Below, in pieces: positions 41,398 through 50,284 of a DNA stretch of 64,000 bases. A program made the translations under genes and the position numbers. Positions within the stretch are counted from its first letter, which is position 1. Each line of letters starts with the position of its first letter. Source of the DNA: Amycolatopsis bullii (lineage in GTDB: Bacteria > Actinomycetota > Actinomycetes > Mycobacteriales > Pseudonocardiaceae); contig NZ_BNAW01000023.1 of assembly GCF_014654205.1 (NCBI RefSeq), positions 62,001 to 126,000 of the forward strand, given 5' to 3'. Under the pieces are notes generated by a model. That model was given only the letters and a program-made list of their open reading frames with translations, did not search any database and was not told where the DNA came from.

Positions 41398-42744
41398 GTG
41401 GGATTGTCCGGGTCCCAAGGGCGAAAGCCCAGCTCAGAACGTCCACGATCAGGTATCCGAACGTGGGCGATGTGGAAGCTGGCCACTCCGGTGTTCGGCT
41501 ACGTCCTCATCGTCGACGCACTGGCGCTGATCGCGGTCCTCTCGACGGCCGCGCTGGTGCCGATCACCACCTCATCGCTGCTCTGGTGTGGACTGATCCT
41601 CGCCGGTGAGGTCGTACACCTCGAGGCGGCGCAACGGATCGAGCGCATCCGCGAGCTGGCCGCCGACGGCCGCCCGCACATGCACCTGCAGTCGATCTGG
41701 ATCTTCGCCGGGCTGCTCCTGCTGCCCCCGCCGCTGGCCACGCTGGTCATCGTCGTCAGTTATGCCCATTCCTGGGTCCGCGTCTACAAACGGCGGGGCG
41801 TGATTCACCGGAAAGTGTTCTCCGGGGCCACGGTAATCCTCGCGTGCACGGCCGCCGGGGCGGTGTTGTGGGCGGGCACCGGGCACGTGGCGCCCTACGT
41901 GCCGTACCTGGACGGTTTCGGCGGGATGCTCGCGCTGCTGACGTCCGGGATCGTCTACTTCGGGCTGAACTACGTGCTGGTGATCGTGGCGATCCTGATG
42001 AGCAACCCGGGAAAGCCGCCGCGGCAGGCGTTCGGCAACCCGTCGGACGTGCTGATCGTGCTGGCGGCGGTCGGCGTCGGCTGCGGGATCGCGCTGGTGA
42101 TGACGGTCCGGCCGTGGCTGCTGCCGGTGCTCATGGTGACGCCGGTGGCGCTGCACATCGGCCTGCTGCTCCCCCAGTTCCAGGCGGCCGCGCGCACGGA
42201 CTCGAAGACGGCGCTGCTCGCGCCGGAGTTCTGGGTCCAGCTGGCCCGCAACGAGCTGGCCCGCGCGGCGGAGTTGTCCTCGACGGCCGGCGTGCTGATG
42301 ATCGACATCGACCACTTCAAGGCCATCGACGACGGCAACGGCCACCTGGCGGGCGACGAGGTGCTGCGCGCGGTCGCGGCGGCGATCCAGGGCTCGGTCC
42401 GCGGCGGCGACTACGTGGGCCGCTTCGGCGGCGACGAGTTCGTGGTGCTGCTCCCGGGCACGACCAGCGCGGAGATCGCGTCCGTCGCGGACCGCATCCG
42501 CACGGCGATCGCCCGGATCGAGGTGCCGGTCCCGGTGGTCCGCCCGGGCAAGCCCGAGGTGATCAGCGGCCTGACGGCCTCGATCGGCGCGGCGGTGTAC
42601 CCGGAAACGGCCACGGAGTACACGATCCTGCTGCAGGCGGCGGACGACGCCGTGTTCGAGGCCAAGGCGGGCGGCCGCGACCGTGTGGTCCTGGCGACCG
42701 CCCGCACCGAGCTCACCCGCCCGGAAATCCCCGACGCGCTCTGA
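41398..42744 (+). CDS. Membrane-bound diguanylate cyclase (GGDEF)
   Basis: A 448-residue c-di-GMP synthase. Residues about 28-265 hold a 6-7-helix membrane sensor module of the actinobacterial type (VFGYVLIVDALALIAVLST, IFAGLLLLPPPLATLVIVVS). The GGDEF domain follows with an intact active site RFGGDEFVVLLPG and an intact inhibitory I-site RGGD five residues before it, so the enzyme should be active and product-inhibited. No EAL domain. GTG 41398; a downstream start is possible. Two bases short of touching the convergent trpB2. Confidence 0.9.
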   Translation: MGLSGSQGRKPSSERPRSGIRTWAMWKLATPVFGYVLIVDALALIAVLSTAALVPITTSSLLWCGLILAGEVVHLEAAQRIERIRELAADGRPHMHLQSIWIFAGLLLLPPPLATLVIVVSYAHSWVRVYKRRGVIHRKVFSGATVILACTAAGAVLWAGTGHVAPYVPYLDGFGGMLALLTSGIVYFGLNYVLVIVAILMSNPGKPPRQAFGNPSDVLIVLAAVGVGCGIALVMTVRPWLLPVLMVTPVALHIGLLLPQFQAAARTDSKTALLAPEFWVQLARNELARAAELSSTAGVLMIDIDHFKAIDDGNGHLAGDEVLRAVAAAIQGSVRGGDYVGRFGGDEFVVLLPGTTSAEIASVADRIRTAIARIEVPVPVVRPGKPEVISGLTASIGAAVYPETATEYTILLQAADDAVFEAKAGGRDRVVLATARTELTRPEIPDAL

Positions 42745-42747
42745 CGG

Positions 42748-44100
42748 CTAGGGCAGCGTCGCCAGCGATTTCTCGAGGGCCGCGTCGGACAGTTCGTCGT
42801 CCACCATGTCGCCGGCGAGGTAGGCGCCGTACGCCGGCAGATCCAGGTGGGCGTGGCCGCACAACGCCGTGAGGATCACCTTCTCCTCGCCGGTTTCCTT
42901 GCACCGCAACGCTTCCTGGATGCACGCCGCGAGTGCGTGGGTCGGCTCGGGTGCCGGGATGATGCCTTCGGACCGGGCGAACCGCACCCCCGCCGCGAAA
43001 CACTCCTGCTGCCCGATGGCGATCGCCTCGATCAGGCCGAGCTCGTAGATGTGCGAAATCAGCGGGGACATCCCGTGGTACCGCAGCCCGCCCGCGTGGA
43101 TCGGGTCCGGGATGAACTCGTGGCCGAGCGTGTGCATCTTGAGCAGCGGCGTGAGCCCGGCCGTGTCGCCGAAGTCGTAGGCGTACCTGCCACGCGTCAG
43201 CGACGGGCACGCGGCCGGCTCGACCGCGCGGATCACCGGGTCCATCCGGCCGGCCAGCTTCTCGCGCAGGAACGGGAAAGCGAGCCCGCCGAAGTTCGAG
43301 CCGCCGCCGGTGCAGCCGACCAGGACGTCCGGCGTGTCGCCGGCCAGCTCGAACTGCTTGAGCGCTTCCTCGCCGATCACCGTCTGGTGCAGCAGCACGT
43401 GGTTGAGCACGCTGCCCAGCGCGTACCGCGCGTCCGGGTCCTGCGCCGCCTGCTCGACGGCTTCGCTGATGGCGATGCCGAGACTGCCGGTCGAATCCGG
43501 GTGCTGCTTGAGGATCGCGCGGCCGGACTCGGTCAGTTCGGACGGGCTCGGGTGGACGGTCGCGCCGAACGTCTCCATCATCAGCTTGCGGTAGGGCTTC
43601 TGGTCGTAGGACGCGCGGACCTGCCAGACCTCGCACTCCAGCCCGTACTGGGCGCAGGCGAAGGCGAGCGCGCTCCCCCACTGGCCGGCGCCGGTCTCGG
43701 TGGTCAGCCGCGTGACGCCCTCGGCCGCGTTGTAGAACGCCTGCGGCACGGCGGTGTTCGGCTTGTGGGACCCGACCGGGCTGACGCCCTCGTACTTGTA
43801 GTAGATCCGCGCGGGGGTGCCCAGCGCCTTCTCCAGCCGTCGCGCCCGGAACAGCGGCGACGGGCGCCAGAGCCGGTAGACCTCCCGCACCTCCTCCGGG
43901 ATGTCGACATAGCGATCAGTCGTCACTTCCTGGGCGATGAGCGCCTGCGGGAACAGCGGCGCGAGGTCGTCCGGGCCGACGGGCTCGCGCGTGCCGGGGT
44001 GCAACGGCGGTGGCGGCGGCTCGGGCAGGTCGGGGATGACGTTGTACCACTGGGTGGGGAGGTCTTTTTCGTCCAGGACGTACTTGGTCTGCTCAGCCAT
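42748..44100 (-). CDS. trpB2: TrpB-like PLP enzyme (TrpB2)
   Basis: A 450-residue tryptophan synthase beta-subunit of the TrpB2 type, which condenses serine (or phosphoserine) with indole without obligatory TrpA. The PLP lysine is K113 in GSHKPNT; a [11 protein letters not shown] phosphate-binding loop and the N-terminal extension ([15 protein letters not shown]) define type 2. ATG 44100 follows AGGAGG. It stands alone; link to the tryptophan catabolic genes at 3-10 kb is not implied by proximity. Confidence 0.93.
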   Translation of the reverse strand: MAEQTKYVLDEKDLPTQWYNVIPDLPEPPPPPLHPGTREPVGPDDLAPLFPQALIAQEVTTDRYVDIPEEVREVYRLWRPSPLFRARRLEKALGTPARIYYKYEGVSPVGSHKPNTAVPQAFYNAAEGVTRLTTETGAGQWGSALAFACAQYGLECEVWQVRASYDQKPYRKLMMETFGATVHPSPSELTESGRAILKQHPDSTGSLGIAISEAVEQAAQDPDARYALGSVLNHVLLHQTVIGEEALKQFELAGDTPDVLVGCTGGGSNFGGLAFPFLREKLAGRMDPVIRAVEPAACPSLTRGRYAYDFGDTAGLTPLLKMHTLGHEFIPDPIHAGGLRYHGMSPLISHIYELGLIEAIAIGQQECFAAGVRFARSEGIIPAPEPTHALAACIQEALRCKETGEEKVILTALCGHAHLDLPAYGAYLAGDMVDDELSDAALEKSLATLP

Positions 44101-44165
44101 CGAACCTCCTTGTTCGGCACCTCAACCTAGGACGCTCGAGGCCGCGGAACCAGTACGGTGATCGG

Positions 44166-44843
44166 GTGAGGAATTCAGTCCTGAACGACATCCCGATCCG
44201 GCAGCCCCCGTCCGGCCGCGGCCCCGGTCTGGTGCTGGTCCAGGAGATCTTCGGCCTGGACGACTACCTGCGCTCGGTCGCCGCGGACCTGGCCGCCATG
44301 GGGTACGTGGTGGCGATCCCGGAGCTGTTCTGGCGGACGGTGCCGGGGTGGTCGTCGACGCACGACGAAGCCGGGGTCGCGGCGTCGTCGGAGGTGGCGG
44401 CCTCCTTTGACCCGGCGCTGGGGCTGTCGGACGTCCTGGCCACGATCGCCCACCTGCGCTCGCTGCCGTCGGTGACCGGCGGCGTGGGCGTCCTGGGCTT
44501 CTGCCTGGGCGGCTCGATGGCGTTCGCCGCGGCGGTCGAGGGCGACCCCGACGTGGCGGTGTCGTTCTACGGCTCGAGGGTGCCGGAGCAGATCGACGGG
44601 CTGTCCCGGGTCGAATGCCCGATCCAGTTCCACTTCGGCGGGCAGGACCCCTACATCCCGCGGTCCGACGTGGCCGCGGTGGAGGCGGCCGTGGCGGCCC
44701 ACCCGGGTGCGGAAATCCACGTGCAGGAGGAGGCCGGGCACGCGTTCCACAACCACGTGGCCCCGATGTTCCACCACCCCGGAGCGGCGGCCCGGGCGTG
44801 GGAACTGACGACGGAGTTCCTGCGGCGGACCCTGCCGGCGTGA
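44166..44843 (+). CDS. Dienelactone hydrolase-family protein
   Basis: A 225-residue alpha/beta hydrolase of the DLH group: nucleophile C113 in LGFCLGGSM (Cys replacing Ser is typical), E27 in LVQEIFGLDDYLR, Asp in FHFGGQDPYIP and the catalytic His in EAGHAFHN. Substrate is unknown; dienelactones or other small lactones fit. GTG 44166; its stop overlaps the PAP2 gene start by 4 bases. Confidence 0.88.
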   Translation: MRNSVLNDIPIRQPPSGRGPGLVLVQEIFGLDDYLRSVAADLAAMGYVVAIPELFWRTVPGWSSTHDEAGVAASSEVAASFDPALGLSDVLATIAHLRSLPSVTGGVGVLGFCLGGSMAFAAAVEGDPDVAVSFYGSRVPEQIDGLSRVECPIQFHFGGQDPYIPRSDVAAVEAAVAAHPGAEIHVQEEAGHAFHNHVAPMFHHPGAAARAWELTTEFLRRTLPA

Positions 44844-45556
44844 AGACGGCGCTCCTCCGGGGTGCCGGCGGGCGCCCCGGAGTGCTCGCCGAACTCGTCT
44901 TCCTGCTGCTCTGGTTCCTGCTGTTCACCCGGCTCGACGCCGCTGTGGGCAAGGACTTCGCGGCCGCCGACGCCAACGCGCAGGCCCTGCAGGCCGTGGA
45001 AGGCGCGGCGCACCTGGACATCGAGCTGAGCGCGAACACCTGGCTTGCCGGTCATCCGCTCCTCGGCCACCTGGCGGTGTACGTGTACCGGCTGTACTAC
45101 GTGGTGGTGTTCGGCGTGCTCGGGTGGGTGTTCCTCCGGCACGCCGGGGCCTACCGCCACGTCCGCCGGACGATGGTCGCGATGACGGCACTGGTCCTGC
45201 CGGTCTACTGGGCGGTGCCGATGTCGCCGCCGCGGTTCGCGCTGCGGGGCGCGGTCGACGTCGTCGCCCGGTACGACCCCTTCGGCCTGGAGAGCTGGAC
45301 GCACCCCACCCATCACACCGCGATGCCGAGCATGCACGTGGGCTGGTCGCTGTGGTGCGCGTACGCGGTGTGGTACGCGCTGCGGGCCACGCACCCGCGG
45401 CCGGCGTGGTCGGCGTGGTCGTTCCCGGTGCTGATGGCGGCGGTCGTGTTCGGCACGGCGAATCACTACGTCCTGGACGTCGCCGGCAGCGTCGCGCTGC
45501 TGACCGTCTCGATCTTCGTGGCGTCACTGTGGGGACGGCTCGCCGGATCCCGGTAG
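44840..45556 (+). CDS. PAP2-type membrane phosphatase
   Basis: A 238-residue polytopic membrane protein with about six helices. The PAP2/chloroperoxidase motifs are SMHVGWS (second motif) and NHYVLDVAGS (third motif), while the first K-x6-RP box is weak, as in AUR1-like inositol phosphorylceramide synthases. Likely acts on lipid phosphates at the outer face. GTG 44840 inside the DLH stop (GTGA). Confidence 0.83.
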   Translation: MKTALLRGAGGRPGVLAELVFLLLWFLLFTRLDAAVGKDFAAADANAQALQAVEGAAHLDIELSANTWLAGHPLLGHLAVYVYRLYYVVVFGVLGWVFLRHAGAYRHVRRTMVAMTALVLPVYWAVPMSPPRFALRGAVDVVARYDPFGLESWTHPTHHTAMPSMHVGWSLWCAYAVWYALRATHPRPAWSAWSFPVLMAAVVFGTANHYVLDVAGSVALLTVSIFVASLWGRLAGSR

Positions 45557-45577
45557 TCCGGATCCGCGCCGGGGACG

Positions 45578-45616
45578 TTGACCGCCACGCTCAAATGGTG
45601 CTAATAATACTAGCAC
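45578..45616 (+). promoter_or_regulatory. Promoter and autoregulatory operator of the YtrA-type gene pair
   Basis: TTGACC (45578-45583), an 18-base spacer and TAATAAT (45602-45608) form a strong sigma-70 type promoter. GTGCTA (45598-45603) and TAGCAC (45611-45616) flank the -10 as an inverted repeat and end 1 base before the ATG, which would block transcription when bound. The start is therefore probably leaderless or nearly so. Likely bound by the GntR protein itself. Confidence 0.65.
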
Positions 45617-45617
45617 T

Positions 45618-45965
45618 ATGAGATGGGAAGTCGATCACTCCTCGCGAGAGGCGTTGCCACGCCAGATCATGGCGTGCGTACGGCGGGGTGTGGCTTCGGG
45701 GGAACTCGCCGTCGGCGAGCAGCTGCCGCCGGCGGCCGAGCTGGCACAGGCACTTTCGGTCGACCGCAACACGGTGCTGGCCGCCTACCGGCAGCTGCGC
45801 GACGACGGCGTACTGGAGTTCCGCCGGGGCCGCGGGGCCCGGGTCGCGTCCGCCGTCACGGAACCGGGCCCGGTCACCGAGGCCGCGCAGGCGCTCGTGA
45901 CCATCGCCCGCCGGCACGGATTGGGGCGGCAAGACCTGGTTCGCCTCATCGAGAAGCTGACCTGA
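45618..45965 (+). CDS. YtrA-type short GntR regulator
   Basis: 115 residues: a winged helix-turn-helix (residues 10-75, SREALPRQIMACVRRGVASG and LSVDRNTVLAAYRQLRDDGV) and a short helical tail, the YtrA subgroup which usually regulates ABC or membrane-protein genes next to it. It precedes the membrane protein at 45987 by 21 bases, in one transcript. ATG 45618 directly follows its operator. Confidence 0.85.
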   Translation: MRWEVDHSSREALPRQIMACVRRGVASGELAVGEQLPPAAELAQALSVDRNTVLAAYRQLRDDGVLEFRRGRGARVASAVTEPGPVTEAAQALVTIARRHGLGRQDLVRLIEKLT

Positions 45966-45986
45966 CCACCGAGAGGACGGTGCCCC

Positions 45987-46484
45987 ATGACGGCGCTCCC
46001 CGGCTCCGGCCGGTATTCGGTCTACACGGGACGCGTGACGAACTGGCCGCTGGTGGTGATCTTCGGCGTGGTCATGATGGTGCCGCTGCTGGCCTTGGCC
46101 GCCATGTCGCGCGGCGGCTGGCTCCACTCGGGCAACCCCACGCTCGCCCTGCTGGCGGGGGCCGCCGCGGTGCTCTTCACCGGGCTGACCGGGTTGAGCG
46201 TCCGGACGACAGCGGGCCCCAACGGCGTCTCGGTCCACTGCGGCGCCTTCGGCTGGCCCCGCCGCACCTACCAGCTGGACGACATCGAGCGCGCCGAGGT
46301 GACCGAGCTGTCTTCGGTGTGGAACCTGATGCTCGGCCACTACTGGACTCCGCGCAACACCTACTTCACGGTCCGGACCGGCCCCGCCCTGCGACTGGTC
46401 ACGCGCACCGGCCGGACCGTGACGATCACCGTTCCCGACCCCGCCGCGGTGATCGCGATCGTCCACGAGGCGAAGTCCGCCTGA
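45987..46484 (+). CDS. Two-helix membrane protein with PH-like domain
   Basis: 165 residues with two hydrophobic helices (LVVIFGVVMMVPLLALAAM and LALLAGAAAVLFTGLTGL) and a beta-rich cytoplasmic part (GVSVHCGAFGWPRRTYQLDDI, TGRTVTITVPDP) resembling bacterial PH domains. Its regulator-gene partner suggests envelope-stress or antibiotic response, but function is unknown. ATG 45987 with GAGAGGA ribosome site. Confidence 0.72.
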   Translation: MTALPGSGRYSVYTGRVTNWPLVVIFGVVMMVPLLALAAMSRGGWLHSGNPTLALLAGAAAVLFTGLTGLSVRTTAGPNGVSVHCGAFGWPRRTYQLDDIERAEVTELSSVWNLMLGHYWTPRNTYFTVRTGPALRLVTRTGRTVTITVPDPAAVIAIVHEAKSA

Positions 46485-46517
46485 CACCGCGATCCGGGTG
46501 CCGGGCGCGCGCCAGGG

Positions 46518-48119
46518 CTATGGCCTCGGGGCGGGCGGATCCACCGGCCACAGCGGCCCGGACGGCAGGCGCGGCCAGGGCGGGTCCACGGTGGCCCGCG
46601 CCGCCGGGTCGCGGGCGCCGGCCCACCAGCCCGCCGCGACGATCAGCGGCAGGCAGACCGCGGCGAGGATCAGGCCGAGGCCGGTGGCCGCGTCGTGGTC
46701 CTGCGGGTGCCCCACCGTCCAGCCCAGCAGAGGTCCGGCGTACGCCAGCCCGGTCAGGACGGCGGCCGCGACGACGGCGGTCATGCGCGGCCGGTGCAGG
46801 AGCGGTTGCCCCAGTGCGAGGCCGGCGCCGATGCCGACCAGGCACAGCACGGTCACCAGCCAAGGGCCCGTCGCCATCCCGGAGTCCGAGGTGAAGAACG
46901 CCACCGCGCCGAGGACCGGGAGGCTCAGCACGACGAGCAGGACGAGGGGAACCACGGCGGTGAACCCGCGGCCGAGCCTGCTGCGCACCCGGCCGGCGGC
47001 CACCGTCATGCCGATCAGCAGCGCGAGCACGGTGAACAGCCCGGCGTTCATGACGCCGTCCCCGATCACCCGGCCGAACGCGATGAGCGGCGCCGGCCGG
47101 ATGTCCAGCCCGGTTTCGGGGAGCACGACCGGGAACTGGCGCCAGGCACCGTCGGCGCCGCGGACCAGCATCCCCTCCACCCCGTTGGCCACGAGCACCT
47201 CGTGTCCACCCGGGACGGTCCGGACGGCCACCTCGGCACTGCCCACTTTGGACAGATTGACCACCTCGGCCGGGAACGGGTGCTGGCGCAGGACGAACTC
47301 CCACCGGGCGGCGGGCAGCTCCCAGGCGGTGTGCCAGGTCCGGCCGCCGTCAGTCGTCTCGTCGACGCCGGGCTGCCGGCCACCACTCGGCAGCCTCCCC
47401 TGGTTGTCGAGGTCGGCGGTGCCGCGCACCCGGTAGCAGTGTGCGGCCACGTCGGGCACGCAGGCTTCGGCCTGCCGCTTGGGCGGCGGCGCCGAGGAGT
47501 CCGACGGCGACGGCACCGGCGACACGAACTTCCAGCCGTCGACGCCCGAGGACGAGGCGTAGACCCCGTCGGCCGCCTCGATCACCACCTGCGACCCGGC
47601 GGTCTTCACCGATTCGACCGCCTGGGTCGTGTCCATGGGCGCCGACGTCGCGGTGATCGCCAGTACCGCGAACGGCGCCACGACCACCACCCGCACCCGG
47701 AACGCCAGGCCGGCCGGTAGTGGCGGCGCGGCCGTCACCCGGCGCCAGGCCCACCAGGAGAGGCCCAGTGCGGGCAGCGCGACCAGGTCGGCCGGATCGG
47801 CCAGGACCACCGAAGGCCCGTTGACCACCGACCACGCCGCCGAAGCGACCCCGGCGCCGACGGTGATCAGCTTGACCAGCGCGAACCCGGCGCCGGTCAC
47901 CAGCACCGAGGCCGCGGCCCCGGCCCGAGCGGCGAAGAACAGGCCGAGCAGCAGCCCGAGCAGCGGCGGTGCCGCCACCAGCCCGGCCACGTCGCTGAGC
48001 TTGCCGGTGACGAGCCCCGGCCACGCCGGTTTGAGCACGTGGTCGTTGAGCAGCAGCACCGCGGTGGCGCCGACGCTCAGCGGATGCGCCAGCCAGCGCA
48101 AGAAGACCCCAGTTCGCAT
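46518..48119 (-). CDS. Multi-pass membrane protein with an extracytoplasmic propeller-like segment
   Basis: 533 residues. N-terminal helices (residues 1-150), an extracytoplasmic region (150-345) with one Asp-box-like motif (DETTDGGRTWHTAW) and Pro/Ser-rich stretches, then C-terminal helices (350-510) and a Pro-rich tail. I do not recognise the family or function. ATG 48119. The 93-base gap to the upstream sigma-factor gene holds a GC-rich hairpin (about 48150-48200). Confidence 0.75.
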   Translation of the reverse strand: MRTGVFLRWLAHPLSVGATAVLLLNDHVLKPAWPGLVTGKLSDVAGLVAAPPLLGLLLGLFFAARAGAAASVLVTGAGFALVKLITVGAGVASAAWSVVNGPSVVLADPADLVALPALGLSWWAWRRVTAAPPLPAGLAFRVRVVVVAPFAVLAITATSAPMDTTQAVESVKTAGSQVVIEAADGVYASSSGVDGWKFVSPVPSPSDSSAPPPKRQAEACVPDVAAHCYRVRGTADLDNQGRLPSGGRQPGVDETTDGGRTWHTAWELPAARWEFVLRQHPFPAEVVNLSKVGSAEVAVRTVPGGHEVLVANGVEGMLVRGADGAWRQFPVVLPETGLDIRPAPLIAFGRVIGDGVMNAGLFTVLALLIGMTVAAGRVRSRLGRGFTAVVPLVLLVVLSLPVLGAVAFFTSDSGMATGPWLVTVLCLVGIGAGLALGQPLLHRPRMTAVVAAAVLTGLAYAGPLLGWTVGHPQDHDAATGLGLILAAVCLPLIVAAGWWAGARDPAARATVDPPWPRLPSGPLWPVDPPAPRP

Positions 48120-48212
48120 TCCGTACAGCCTGCGGTGCGGTGATCACGACCACGACACGGCTCGGCCCCGGATCGAACCCGGGTACGCGCCGGTTCGGCC
48201 GACGACCTCGAG

Positions 48213-49436
48213 CTACCCCAGCTGGTCCCGGCGGCGCGTCAGGTACGCGACCTCGGCGGTGTTGCCCGCCAGCTCGATGGCTTTGCCGTACGCCGCGCGG
48301 GCTTCCTCGTCGCGGCGCAGGCGCCGCAGCAGGTCGGCGCGGGTCACGTGGTAGGCGTGGTAGCCGGCCAGCTGGTCCCCGAGCCGGTCGACCGCCGCCA
48401 GCGCCACCTCCGGGCCGTCGAGTTCCGCGACCGCGATCGCCCGGTTGAGGGCGACGACCGGCGAGGCGTCGACGCGGACGAGCTGGTCGTAGAGGGCGAC
48501 GACCTGCGACCAGTCGGTGTCGCGGATGTCGCGCGCGGACGTGTGCACGGCGTTGATCGCCGCGAGGATCTGGTAGCGGCCCGGCGCCACTCCGGCGGCG
48601 AGACGCTCGCGCACCAGCCCGTGCCCCTCGGCGATCAGCGCCGCGTCCCAGGTCGCGCGGTCCTGCTCGTCGAGCGCGACCAGCTCGCCCGCCGACACCC
48701 GGGCGGGACGGCGGGCCTCGGTGAGCAGCATCAGCGCGAGCAGCCCGGTCACCTCGCCGTCGTCCGGGAGGAGGGCGTGGAGCAGGCGGGTGAGCCGGAT
48801 CGCCTCGGCGGTCAGGTCGTGCCGGATCGGGTCGGTGCCGGGGCCGGTCGCCAGGTAACCCTCGTTGAAGACGAGGAACAGGACCGTGAGCACGCTGGAC
48901 ACGCGGGCGGGGAGGTCCTCGGCGGACGGCACGCGGTACGGGATGCGCGCCGCCTTGATCTTGGCTTTCGCGCGGGTGATCCGCTGCTCCAAGGTGGTCT
49001 CGCGGACCAGCAGGGCGCGGGCGATCTCGGGCACGGTCAGGCCGCCGACCATCCGCAGGGTCAGCGCGACGCGGGCGGGCGTCGCCAGCGCCGGGTGACA
49101 GCACGTGAAGATCAGCCGCAGCCGGTCGTCGTCGATGGCACCGGAAGGCTCCGGCGGGGTGTCGTCCTGCACCATCCAGGCTTCGCGGTGCTTGTCGTCG
49201 CGCTTGCTCTCCCGCCGGAGCCGGTCGATGGCCTTGCGGTTCGCGGTGGTGGTCAGCCAGGCACCGGGGTTCGGGGGCACGCCGTCGGCCGGCCACCGCT
49301 CGACGGCGGTCGCGAACGCCTCGGCGGCCGCGTCCTCGGCGAGGCCGAGGTCGCCGAAACGCCTGGTCAGGGCGGCCACCACCCGGGCCCACTCCGCGCG
49401 GTGCACCCGGGTCACCGCCTCCTCGACGTCACTCAC
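48213..49436 (-). CDS. ECF42-group sigma factor
   Basis: A 407-residue ECF sigma factor with region 2 (RRFGDLGLAEDAAAEAFATA, WLTTTANRKAIDRLRRES) and region 4 (LTVPEIARALLVRETTLEQR), followed by a 200-residue TPR-like C-terminal domain (DUF6596) typical of ECF42. These systems have no anti-sigma factor; the DGPF protein encoded just upstream is the usual partner. GTG 49436 overlaps the partner stop by 4 bases. Confidence 0.93.
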   Translation of the reverse strand: MSDVEEAVTRVHRAEWARVVAALTRRFGDLGLAEDAAAEAFATAVERWPADGVPPNPGAWLTTTANRKAIDRLRRESKRDDKHREAWMVQDDTPPEPSGAIDDDRLRLIFTCCHPALATPARVALTLRMVGGLTVPEIARALLVRETTLEQRITRAKAKIKAARIPYRVPSAEDLPARVSSVLTVLFLVFNEGYLATGPGTDPIRHDLTAEAIRLTRLLHALLPDDGEVTGLLALMLLTEARRPARVSAGELVALDEQDRATWDAALIAEGHGLVRERLAAGVAPGRYQILAAINAVHTSARDIRDTDWSQVVALYDQLVRVDASPVVALNRAIAVAELDGPEVALAAVDRLGDQLAGYHAYHVTRADLLRRLRRDEEARAAYGKAIELAGNTAEVAYLTRRRDQLG

Positions 49437-49756
49437 CGGATCGGCCGGACTTCGATCTTCCGGTCGCAGACCTTCGACGCCTCGGCGGCGAGCTCGAGCG
49501 CCACGTCCGGATCGGCGACGTCCCACACCCAGAAACCGGCGAGGTACTCCTTCGACTCCACGAACGGCCCGTCGGTGAGCACCACCTGCTCGCCCCGGTT
49601 GTCGACGACCGTGGCGGCGTCGGTGTCCGCGAGCCCGCCCGCGAAGACCCAGTAGCCGTCGGCGACCAGCCGGTCGTTGAACTCGCTGATGGCCGGCTGG
49701 CGGTCCGTGCGGCCGGGGTTCTCCTTGTCGTCGATGACGGAGACCAGATACTGCAT
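49433..49756 (-). CDS. DGPF (YCII-related) partner of the ECF42 sigma factor
   Basis: A 107-residue YCII-fold protein carrying the signature LTDGPFVESKEYLAGFWVWD. Such proteins are encoded with ECF42 sigma factors throughout actinobacteria and are their regulon members or modulators. ATG 49756; divergent from the hypothetical gene at 49819. Confidence 0.92.
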   Translation of the reverse strand: MQYLVSVIDDKENPGRTDRQPAISEFNDRLVADGYWVFAGGLADTDAATVVDNRGEQVVLTDGPFVESKEYLAGFWVWDVADPDVALELAAEASKVCDRKIEVRPIR

Positions 49757-49818
49757 ACAACATCCTCTCCGGGAGTGGCCTACGCTGAGTCCGGTCAGGA
49801 CACACGCGGAGGAACACC

Positions 49819-50280
49819 ATGCCCTACACCGTGGACTTCGACACCGTATCGACGACCGGACTGGAGTCGTCGCCGGTGGCGGATGCGCTGGCCGGGTTGC
49901 GGGCGAACGAGGCCCGCTACTTCAAGAACAAGTACGACCACGTCTTCACGGTCGAGCCCGCCGACGCGGCGCGGCCGATCATCGACCGCGTGCACCGCAT
50001 CCTCGAGGAGGAACGCGGCATCGTCATCGCCTCGCGCCCGCTCGAGGCGACCGAGTTCCAGGTCGAGAACATCCGGTGGTCGTACGTCTTCTACGAAAAC
50101 GGCCTGTCGATCAACGTCCTGTACACCGTGGACGAGGGCGGGAAGCGGGCGGTCGGGTTCAAGCTCTCCGACGGGATGGAGGTGCCCGCGGAACTGGCCT
50201 CCTTCAAGTTCGCCCGCCAGAAGTCGAAGCTGGCCGGCACCATCCGCGGCTCCTACTTCGTCATCAAGAACGAGTACTGA
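49819..50280 (+). CDS. Uncharacterised actinobacterial protein
   Basis: A 153-residue protein with balanced composition and no signal or membrane segment. The C-terminal half is beta-rich (FQVENIRWSYVFYENGLSINVLYTVDE, IRGSYFVIKNEY), the N-terminal half contains a helix (YFKNKYDHVFTVEPADAARP). I do not recognise it. A GGAGGAA ribosome site precedes ATG 49819. It is opposite the ECF42-DGPF pair. Confidence 0.68.
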   Translation: MPYTVDFDTVSTTGLESSPVADALAGLRANEARYFKNKYDHVFTVEPADAARPIIDRVHRILEEERGIVIASRPLEATEFQVENIRWSYVFYENGLSINVLYTVDEGGKRAVGFKLSDGMEVPAELASFKFARQKSKLAGTIRGSYFVIKNEY

Positions 50281-50284
50281 CCGT

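Noticed and set aside
42748-44100. A link between TrpB2 and the tryptophan catabolic cluster.
   Set aside because: They are about 38 kb apart without shared regulation signals; co-location in one window is not evidence.
48140-48205. A T-arm-like motif (GGGTTCGATCC on the minus strand) suggesting a tRNA.
   Set aside because: The surrounding arms do not form: the only matching acceptor-like pairing (GCTCG with CGAGC) gives about 54 nucleotides, far too short, and there is no anticodon arm.
48213-49756. ECF42 sigma factor and DGPF protein as a novel system.
   Set aside because: This pairing is a well-described actinobacterial arrangement; nothing unusual is visible here.
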